Source of the DNA: a virus
IMG/VR virus record: IMGVR_UViG_3300034115_000025
Span: 1 to 20,514 of that record
Length of the DNA stretch: 20,514 nucleotides
Reading direction: 5' to 3' (one strand)
The position numbers were made by a program, and so were the translations under genes. Below the pieces are notes generated by a model. The model saw only the letters and a list, made by a program, of their open reading frames with translations, searched no databases and was not told the origin of the DNA. This document shows positions 13,945-18,999 of this stretch, piece by piece; position 1 is the stretch's first letter; each line of letters opens with the position of its first letter.

Positions 13945-14495
13945 TGCTTTCTCCTCTTTTGAATTTTTCCCCAACCCACAGCAGTTGCGAGAAACAATCT
14001 GCGCTCGGCCGTGTTTGCCAGTTTTCTAGCGTCTGTTAAGGTACACCATCTACAGCCTGCCTTCAACATTATGCCGTAGGGTGCTTTTGGAAAACCGGAG
14101 ACAACAAAAAGTTCATAACCGTCATTTGTTGGACCAATTCTCAGGATATTTTTGGCACCGCGCAGATTGGCACCGTGCAGATCGGCATCGCGCAGATTGG
14201 CACCGTGCAGATCGGCACCTAATAGATCGGCACCGCGCAGATCGGCACCTAATAGATTGGCACCGCGCAGATCGGCACCGTGCAGATTGGCACCGCGCAG
14301 ATCGGCACCGTGCAGATTGGCACCGTGCAGATCGGCGCCGCTCAGATCGGCACCGCGCAGATTGGCACCGTGCAGATCGGCACCGCGCAGATTGGCACCG
14401 TGCAGATCGGCGCCGTGCAGATTGGCACCGTGCAGATTGGCGCCGTGCAGATTGGCAATTTCCCGAGTTGTGCCATTTTTGAAAAGAATTTTCAT
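13941..14495 (-). CDS. Pentapeptide-repeat protein with C-terminal globular domain
   Basis: 184 aa. After a 13-residue lead (MKILFKNGTTREI) come 20 tandem pentapeptides of the A(D/N)LxG type at residues 14-113, nearly all HG or RG at the last two places (exceptions LSG, LLG and NLRD). This predicts a right-handed quadrilateral beta-helix of five coils, the shape of Qnr/MfpA DNA mimics. Residues 114-184 form a separate domain with GPTNDGYELFVV, APYGIMLKAGCRWCTL and a basic C-terminus. Start ATG at 14495 has AAGGAG at good spacing and overlaps the 61-aa stop. Mimicking DNA to block a host nuclease or gyrase is an attractive idea, not shown here. Confidence 0.88.
   Translation of the reverse strand: MKILFKNGTTREIANLHGANLHGANLHGADLHGANLRGADLHGANLRGADLSGADLHGANLHGADLRGANLHGADLRGANLLGADLRGADLLGADLHGANLRDADLHGANLRGAKNILRIGPTNDGYELFVVSGFPKAPYGIMLKAGCRWCTLTDARKLANTAERRLFLATAVGWGKIQKRRKQ
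14157..14456. repeat. Twenty 15-bp tandem repeats within the pentapeptide gene
   Basis: The 300 bp that encode the pentapeptides are built of 15-bp units such as GGCACCGTGCAGATC on the plus strand. Units are alike at the nucleotide level, silent positions included, with two main switches (CGT/CGC and ATT/ATC). This suggests recent unit gain, loss or homogenisation, not only selection on protein shape. Confidence 0.85.
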
Positions 14496-14677
14496 GGCCG
14501 TTCTCCTTTCGAGTGCGGTTTATCGTTCACGCGCGCAATGTGCCGAGTGACTGAATGACGCCACACATGATACGCTTCGCTGTACTTGACCGGGCGCTTG
14601 CCATGTTTTTGATATGGCGATACGCCCGATCTCCGCTCGCGACGCTTGCGGCTTTGATAACTACTGCGCTTGGCCAT
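14492..14677 (-). CDS. 61-aa highly basic hypothetical protein
   Basis: 61 aa with more than a third Arg, Lys and His: MAKRSSYQSRKRRERRSG, then PYQKHGKRPVKYSE and WRHSVTRHIARVND. Such a composition fits a nucleic-acid-binding peptide. ATG at 14677 has GAGG 7 nt upstream and lies 17 nt inside the end of the 120-aa gene; its stop overlaps the ATG of the pentapeptide gene. A longer frame (to 14707) lacks a site and overlaps more of the neighbour. Being next to a predicted acidic DNA-mimic-like protein is suggestive but unproven. Confidence 0.7.
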   Translation of the reverse strand: MAKRSSYQSRKRRERRSGVSPYQKHGKRPVKYSEAYHVWRHSVTRHIARVNDKPHSKGERP

Positions 14678-15023
14678 CGGCGCCCTCATATTCGACCGCA
14701 AGAGCAATCAATGCGGCGGCAACCGTTTTGCTACGCTCGAAGCCTTCCGGAATTTCGTATAACGCTTCGTCGTTGCCTGCGATGTCGGCAAGACGGACGA
14801 AGATAACAAGTGCTTCATGAGGGGTTATGCCAAGTTGTTCCGCCGCAGTGCGCGGTAGGACGCTTGCATAACCGCCCAAATCATACCGAAACTCAAGTTT
14901 GTCTTCCAGAATGCCGGCTTGAACCGCCCGGCCAAGCGCACAGGCCTTGAATGAGCCCATTTCCTCATTCGTAATGCCGTTACAAAGTTCTGCGATCAAT
15001 CGCAGTTTTTTCGTATCAGCCAT
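14661..15023 (-). CDS. Unknown 120-aa acidic protein
   Basis: Not recognised. 120 aa, largely helical: KKLRLIAELCNGITNEEMG, ACALGRAVQAGILEDKL, PRTAAEQLGITPHEALVIFV and an acidic C-terminus (VEYEGADGQAQ). ATG at 15023 has TGGAG about 8 nt upstream, in a leader that carries one copy (A) of the 57-bp hairpin element. It follows the 131-aa gene, from which the element separates it. Function unknown. Confidence 0.75.
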   Translation of the reverse strand: MADTKKLRLIAELCNGITNEEMGSFKACALGRAVQAGILEDKLEFRYDLGGYASVLPRTAAEQLGITPHEALVIFVRLADIAGNDEALYEIPEGFERSKTVAAALIALAVEYEGADGQAQ

Positions 15024-15039
15024 TTTCTGTCTCCAGTTT

Positions 15040-15096
15040 GCAGCAGGATTGCTGCGGTGGGGACACTAGCACCGCTAATGTCCCCTCCGCAACAAT
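15040..15096 (-). repeat. Copy A of duplicated hairpin leader element
   Basis: 57 bp matching copy B at 15511-15567 at 50 positions. In the leftward transcript GCGGAGGGGACA pairs with UGUCCCCACCGC (15054-15090; one A-A mismatch, 13-nt loop), and a second small stem (GCAGC/GCUGC) follows before the Shine-Dalgarno of the 120-aa gene. It begins directly after the stop of the 131-aa gene. Confidence 0.8.
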
Positions 15097-15492
15097 CTAA
15101 CGACGGCCCCGGTGAGCATTCAACATTGCGTTCAATTCCTTTTTTATGCGCCTCGCTGCGTCACCTTTCCAGCTTGTCGCATTTGAAAGGAAATACGCGA
15201 CCACAGAGGCTGCATTGTCTTCGCCGTATCTGCCGCCGAGAGTATCAAGACTTTTCATTGCGCCAAGATATGGCCGCGCTGCGTAATTCACTGCCGACAT
15301 TACGCGTCTATGGTCGTACCATGCTTCCTCAATCTCGCGGGCGATAATGTGTATCGGCCGTCCATTGGGATAATCTGCATTTGTGTAGGCCGACGCAAGC
15401 GCGGGAACTGTGCGACCGCGTTTCTCTTGCTCGGCTGTGAACGGCGTTTTCGGCCCAGTGGCTTTGGGATTGTAAGATACGTGCGATGTCAT
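15097..15492 (-). CDS. Unknown 131-aa basic protein
   Basis: Not recognised. 131 aa: a disordered-looking start (SYNPKATGPKTPFTAEQEKR), then HIIAREIEEAWYDHRRVMSA, YAARPYLGAMKSLDTLGG and a helical basic C-terminus (RRIKKELNAMLNAHRGRR). The pattern YLGAMKSLDTLGGRYGEDNAA... SNATSWKGDAARRIKKEL is that of a phage protein family seen in several proteobacterial phages, in my impression, with no known role. ATG at 15492 has TGGAG 9 nt upstream, in the leader holding copy B of the hairpin element. Copy A follows its stop. Confidence 0.76.
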   Translation of the reverse strand: MTSHVSYNPKATGPKTPFTAEQEKRGRTVPALASAYTNADYPNGRPIHIIAREIEEAWYDHRRVMSAVNYAARPYLGAMKSLDTLGGRYGEDNAASVVAYFLSNATSWKGDAARRIKKELNAMLNAHRGRR

Positions 15493-15510
15493 GTCTGTTT
15501 CTCCAGGATA

Positions 15511-15567
15511 GCAGCAACATTACTGCGGTGGGGACACTAGCACTGCCAATATCCCCTCCGCAAGAAT
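15511..15567 (-). repeat. Copy B of duplicated hairpin leader element
   Basis: Second copy of the 57-bp element. The main stem is 15525-15561. Relative to copy A, one base of the 5' arm is changed from C to U, keeping a U-G pair, and the small second stem also keeps a U-G pair. It lies between the stop of the 63-aa gene and the start of the 131-aa gene. Confidence 0.8.
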
Positions 15568-15569
15568 GC

Positions 15570-15761
15570 CTATCGCCGGGCCGGGCCGCTCTTACAGGCG
15601 GCAATAAACTTGTGTTTGTTGAAACGCGCATTTGTTCCCGCGGCGACTACTGCCATGCCGTTCACGTCTTCTTGCCACTGAGCGCAAGCAGCCGTATCAT
15701 CCATTGGCGGACGCGACCACGCGAGCGCTCGCGCGAGCAATTCAAAATGTTTTCTTGTCAT
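15570..15761 (-). CDS. 63-aa phage protein of a common unknown family
   Basis: 63 aa: MTRKHFELLARALAWSRP, then QWQEDVNGMAVVAAGTNARF and NKHKFIAACKSG. The MTRKHFE...L..A start with a late NPRFD/NxRFxxxxFIAAC segment is familiar from small phage and plasmid proteins of unknown role; I believe this belongs to that family. ATG at 15761 overlaps the stop of the 55-aa gene (ATGA), with CTGGAG 8 nt upstream. A longer frame (26 codons more) only shadows the gene before it. Confidence 0.75.
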   Translation of the reverse strand: MTRKHFELLARALAWSRPPMDDTAACAQWQEDVNGMAVVAAGTNARFNKHKFIAACKSGPARR

Positions 15762-15925
15762 GTTCTTTCTCCAGGTGATACGCTTGTCATGGGCGCCATA
15801 TAGTCTGGCCGGGCGGGGCCCTCCCAAATCGGGGACCACGCCACATACAACCCATTTTCATGCTCCACTACTCGCGGCTGAATATCGCCACAATCGAGCC
15901 GGCTAAGATGTTCCCGCAGTGTCAC
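15758..15925 (-). CDS. 55-aa hypothetical protein, first gene of the leftward cluster
   Basis: 55 aa from a GTG start at 15925, chosen because a strong GTTGGAGG lies 3-5 nt upstream. The sequence begins (M)TLREHLSRLDCGDIQPRV and continues through NGLYVAWSPIWEGPAR to PMTSVSPGERT; it looks like a small beta-containing protein. Its TGA overlaps the ATG of the 63-aa gene. The alternative-start GTG and short length make it easy to overlook. Unknown function. As the promoter-proximal gene of the cluster it would be made first. Confidence 0.66.
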   Translation of the reverse strand: MTLREHLSRLDCGDIQPRVVEHENGLYVAWSPIWEGPARPDYMAPMTSVSPGERT

Positions 15926-16142
15926 GGTCCTCCAACTCCCTCTTATTTTGGCCTATGGCTATTAGCGCATGGACGTTTGCGATCTCCCCTACGCCCTTAG
16001 GCTACGGGGAACGCCAAAAGCGTCCTACGCTTAGCATAGGAACGGACGAAAGTAAAGAGCAAAGCGATCACGAAAGCGTGAGGTAATAATGTTGCGTGCT
16101 GCCCTCGCCCCTCCTCTCGATTTGGGGCCAAATCACGAAATG

Positions 16143-16172
16143 TTACAGTATATTTCAATGTTGACACTGTAA
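16143..16172. promoter_or_regulatory. Candidate operator: 7-bp inverted repeat
   Basis: TTACAGT (16143-16149) and ACTGTAA (16166-16172) form perfect arms around 16 nt. A TTGACA (16161-16166, plus) and a TATACT (16147-16152, minus) lie inside, so a protein bound here would cover promoter-like elements on both strands. Confidence 0.45.
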
Positions 16173-16185
16173 ACACATGCAGCTT

Positions 16186-16240
16186 GTGTTGAAATAATAT
16201 ATTCCACCACATCTAGTGTTGAAATAATCTATCAACAGTG
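16186..16240. repeat. Two 30-bp-spaced GTGTTGAAATAAT repeats with a dyad
   Basis: GTGTTGAAATAAT occurs at 16186-16198 and again at 16216-16228, exactly 30 bp apart (about three DNA turns). The second copy is half of a dyad, TGTTGA (16217-16222) and TCAACA (16232-16237). The first copy also supplies a possible -35 TTGAAA (16189-16194) with TCTAGT 17 nt on (16212-16217), a weak rightward promoter candidate. Confidence 0.45.
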
Positions 16241-16449
16241 ATCGTTGTGTACAACCGAGTAATACTCACTTCGAGCATAAGGGGGTGGGGTGGCGGGTGG
16301 AGCCGCCGTCGCGGTCGCCGGCGGGAGGTTCGGCCCAGCAGACTTTTTCGCGCAGCCTCTCAAAGCGGGCTGTTAACCATGAAAGCGCGGATTGACTTCA
16401 GAGAGCCTACAGTGTATTCCATACTGGCAAGCATGTGGAGCGACAGAAA

Positions 16450-17067
16450 ATGGCAGTGCGCAGGGGAAACCCCGAGAATTTGCCCGCAATCTTCGTGGAC
16501 GCCACAACTTTAGGGCCAGCAATGCTGGAACTCACTGAAAAGCAACAGAAATTCGTTGTTGCGCTTCTGGAGACAGGGGGCGACAACGAGAGCCGAGCCG
16601 CGATGATGGCAGGATATGGGACCGGCTACGAGACACGATCTTACGAACTCGCCCGCAACCCGAAGGTGTTGGCCGCGATCCGTGAGGAAGCAGACAAGCG
16701 TTTGCGGTCGGGCGCACTGCTGGCGTCGAGCAAGCTGATCGAGATCGCGAAGAAGGACACGCACAAGGATCAGCTAAAGGCAATTATAGAACTCTTGAAC
16801 CGCGGCGGCCTCATCGTGCAGACGCAGCACAAGGTTATTGTAGAAGACAACCGCAACGACAACGAGATCATTGCGCGTGTCGCGGCATTCGCGCGAGAGC
16901 TTGATATTGATCCTGTGAAACTTCTCTCGAAGGTCGGCGTCGATTACGTTGACGGCCAATTCACTGAAGTGACGCAGAACGTGTTATCCGCCCCGATTGA
17001 GATTGATCCGTTCGCCGATATGATGACGCCGGCCGCGACACAGGAGGATGACGATGACGACGCTTGA
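16450..17067 (+). CDS. terS: Terminase small subunit
   Basis: 205-aa DNA-recognition subunit of the packaging motor. The N-terminal HTH region carries the family pattern ELTEKQQKFVVALLETGG, then ESRAAMMAGYGTG and ELARNPKVLAAIREEADKRL (30-84), the usual A..AGY...LL.NP.V arrangement. A central helical stretch (SSKLIEIAKK, QLKAIIELLNRGG) would oligomerise, and the acidic tail (ATQEDDDDDA) probably contacts the large subunit. ATG at 16450 is preferred because GGAG lies 9 nt upstream; a GTG at 16435 is also in frame but overlaps that site. Its end overlaps the large-subunit start. First gene of the rightward module. Confident from motif and neighbour. Confidence 0.86.
   Translation: MAVRRGNPENLPAIFVDATTLGPAMLELTEKQQKFVVALLETGGDNESRAAMMAGYGTGYETRSYELARNPKVLAAIREEADKRLRSGALLASSKLIEIAKKDTHKDQLKAIIELLNRGGLIVQTQHKVIVEDNRNDNEIIARVAAFARELDIDPVKLLSKVGVDYVDGQFTEVTQNVLSAPIEIDPFADMMTPAATQEDDDDDA
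17042..17047 (+). promoter_or_regulatory. Shine-Dalgarno that decides the large terminase start
   Basis: AGGAGG abuts an ATG at 17048 with no spacer and lies 6 nt before a second ATG at 17054. Only the second has workable spacing, so translation should begin at 17054. Confidence 0.7.
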
Positions 17068-18535
17068 TCCGCGGCAACAGAAAATGTTGCGGCAGATGGA
17101 GCACGATCTTTCCGTGCTTACAGAGAAGAAGCTGTTCAACGCAATGAAACTATACAAGCCATATCCGAAGCAAGAGGAGTTTCATCGTGCCGGAATACAA
17201 TTCACGGAGCGGTTGCTTCGCGCGGCCAATCAGGTTGGTAAGACCTACTGCGGCGCAATGGAGATTACCTATCACTTGACCGGATTGTATCCGGTGTGGT
17301 GGAAGGGCCGACGCTGGAACCGCGCAACAAAATGGTGGGCCTCCTCGAAGACCGGCCTGGTGACGCGCGACAACGTGCAAAAATATCTGGTAGGCGAACC
17401 GGGCGTCGTCGCCAAGGTCGGCACCGGGGCAATTCCGAAACGCTGCATCCTAGATATATCGAATGCGCGCGGCGTCGATGCGCTGATCGACACGGTTCAG
17501 GTGCAGCACTTCAGCCCCGAGGGTGTCAAGGATGGCATCAGCATCGTGCGCTTCAAGTCATATGACCAGGGCCGCGAGAAGTGGCAGGGCGAAACTCTCG
17601 ACGGAGTTTGGTTTGACGAGGAGCCTGAAGAGGACATTTACGGCGAAGGCACTACGCGCGTATCCGCGACAGGCGGCATGGTGTACCTGACATTCACCCC
17701 GCTCAAGGGCGTCTCGAACGTCGTCAAGCGGTACATGGAGAACAAAGACGGCGGCACACACACGACACTGATGACGATGGACGACGCCGCGCACTTCACG
17801 CCCGACAAGAAGGCGGCGGCCCTCGCACGCATGTTGCCTCACGAGCGCGAGGCCCGCAGCAAGGGCGTCCCTATCATGGGCGAAGGCCGCATCTTTCTGT
17901 GTACGGAGGAAAGCATAACCTGTCAGGGGATTGCTCCGCTGCCGCGGCACTGGCGCTACATTTGGGGAATAGACTTTGGCGGCGTCTCCGACAAGTCGCA
18001 TCCGTTCGCGGCCACGTTATTGGGCATCGATGTGGACGCGGACATAATTCATGTCGTAGCGTGTGTGCGGATGAAGCCAGAGTTCGGCGTTACGTTCCGC
18101 CCACTGGAGCACGTTCAGCCCATGCTCGTGTTAGGCCGTATACCCGTAGCATGGCCCCAGGACGGTACAGCGCACGAGAGTTCGGGCGAAACTCTGGCGG
18201 CCGCCTACAAGAAGCACGGGCTCATGATGCTGGACGAACACGCCACTTTCAAGGATGGCGGCCTCTCGACGGAGGCCGGAGTTTCAGAGATGGACGAGCG
18301 CATGGTGCAGGGGCGCTGGAAGGTGTTCTCCCATCTGTCTCAGTGGTTTGAGGAGTACCGGAGCTACCACCGCGAGGATGGCAAAATCGTCAAGGTAGAC
18401 GATGACTTGCTTTCGGCCAGCCGTGTGGGTATGATGATGCGACGCTTTGCCCGGCTTCTGCCCGAGTACGATCCTCGGGTGAAGACGCCTCGGGTGCAAA
18501 TGGCTTCGGACGTAGACTTCGATGTGCTAGGGTGA
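17054..18535 (+). CDS. terL: Terminase large subunit (packaging ATPase-nuclease)
   Basis: 493-aa motor that pumps DNA into the head and cuts the concatemer. ATPase: RAANQVGKT (56-64, Walker A variant) and GVWFDEEPEED (Walker B D188, catalytic E189/E190), with TFTPLKG as the coupling motif. Nuclease: WGIDFGG (D307), PQDGTAHE (D370) and a late DDDLLSASR aspartate set, the three acidic sites of the RNase H-like fold. The architecture fits the terminase families of T7/P22-type podoviruses. Starts inside the end of terS (14-nt overlap) and ends one base before the next start region. Very confident. Confidence 0.94.
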   Translation: MTTLDPRQQKMLRQMEHDLSVLTEKKLFNAMKLYKPYPKQEEFHRAGIQFTERLLRAANQVGKTYCGAMEITYHLTGLYPVWWKGRRWNRATKWWASSKTGLVTRDNVQKYLVGEPGVVAKVGTGAIPKRCILDISNARGVDALIDTVQVQHFSPEGVKDGISIVRFKSYDQGREKWQGETLDGVWFDEEPEEDIYGEGTTRVSATGGMVYLTFTPLKGVSNVVKRYMENKDGGTHTTLMTMDDAAHFTPDKKAAALARMLPHEREARSKGVPIMGEGRIFLCTEESITCQGIAPLPRHWRYIWGIDFGGVSDKSHPFAATLLGIDVDADIIHVVACVRMKPEFGVTFRPLEHVQPMLVLGRIPVAWPQDGTAHESSGETLAAAYKKHGLMMLDEHATFKDGGLSTEAGVSEMDERMVQGRWKVFSHLSQWFEEYRSYHREDGKIVKVDDDLLSASRVGMMMRRFARLLPEYDPRVKTPRVQMASDVDFDVLG

Positions 18536-18540
18536 ATAAT

Positions 18541-18795
18541 ATGGCTGCGGGATTTCTCAGCAACATGCTTGAACTGGTGAAAGGCAAAGTTGCCAAGAAA
18601 CGCGCCGACGCGCTAGCAGCGTCCGGTGCCGATCCGTCGAAGCCTGTGCCGGTCGAGCAGCAGCCTTTGCCGGAACTCATGACCGCGGCCACTACGCTGG
18701 CGCCTCCTGTCGATCCCATGAAGAAGCGCCGCAATGGCAGCATGGCTGCGCTTACGTTGCAAGGCCGTCAACCGCTTTCGGGAGGGTTACTCTAA
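18541..18795 (+). CDS. Unknown 84-aa protein between terminase and portal
   Basis: 84 aa. N-terminal helix AGFLSNMLELVKGKVAKKRADAL, then a Pro/Ala/Thr linker (SKPVPVEQQPLPELM... LAPPVDP) and a basic glycine-rich end (MKKRRNGSMAALTLQG). ATG at 18541 has AGGG 8 nt upstream; a GTG at 18532 overlapping the terL stop is possible. Its stop overlaps the next ATG (TAATG). Position between terL and portal is typical for small accessory head or packaging proteins of podoviruses, but no family is recognised. Confidence 0.75.
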   Translation: MAAGFLSNMLELVKGKVAKKRADALAASGADPSKPVPVEQQPLPELMTAATTLAPPVDPMKKRRNGSMAALTLQGRQPLSGGLL

Positions 18796-18998
18796 TGGCA
18801 ATGCTTGATGCAATCAGTGCCCTAATGAAGGGCAAACTCTCGGCCTCCGACAAAAAGAAATTGGACGACCGCGCCAAGAAGCAAAGCGCCGAGGCCGCTG
18901 CGAAAGCGAAGCCCGGCGACTTGGAGAAGAATGTGACCGGCACCGCGTCGCCATTCTCGTATCTCCTGAACATGGCGAAGAAAAAGAAAGCTCCGTAA
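18795..18998 (+). CDS. Unknown 67-aa lysine-rich protein next to the portal
   Basis: 67 aa, helical and charged: DAISALMKGKLSASDKKKLD, then an Ala/Lys helix (DRAKKQSAEAAAKAKPGD) and a Lys-rich end (NMAKKKKAP). Start at 18795 follows GGAGGG by 8 nt and overlaps the previous stop by one base. It resembles its 84-aa neighbour in having a short hydrophobic-basic first helix (FLSNMLELVKGKV against DAISALMKGKL), so the two may be distantly related. Function unknown; perhaps an internal head or scaffold-like peptide. Confidence 0.75.
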   Translation: MAMLDAISALMKGKLSASDKKKLDDRAKKQSAEAAAKAKPGDLEKNVTGTASPFSYLLNMAKKKKAP

Positions 18999-18999
18999 C

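Larger units (their letters stand above)
15926..16449. other. Divergent intergenic control region
   Basis: 524 bp with no supported gene. From left to right: GC-mixed sequence with weak hairpins (CCCC...GGGG near 15990-16010; TCACG-AAAG-CGTGA at 16068-16081), an AT-rich stretch with dyads and TTGAAA-type repeats (16143-16240), then a G-rich run GGGGGTGGGGTGGCGGGTGG (16281-16300) and a CCGCCG/CGGCGG stem (16303-16324). It must drive both the leftward small-gene cluster and the rightward packaging genes. Confidence 0.6.

Noticed and set aside
14157-14456. CRISPR-like array
   Set aside because: Units are contiguous 15-bp tandem repeats with no spacers and encode pentapeptides.
14081-14558. Plus-strand frames with repeated RHRAD or TAQIGTVQIG words
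   Set aside because: Reverse reading of the 15-bp pentapeptide units; no start site or flanking support.
15997-16212. 71-aa minus-strand frame in the control region
   Set aside because: No Shine-Dalgarno, overlaps operator-like repeats, composition unlike neighbours.
16238-16513. 91-aa plus-strand frame leading into terS
   Set aside because: Covers the G-rich run and runs out of frame into terS; no initiation site.
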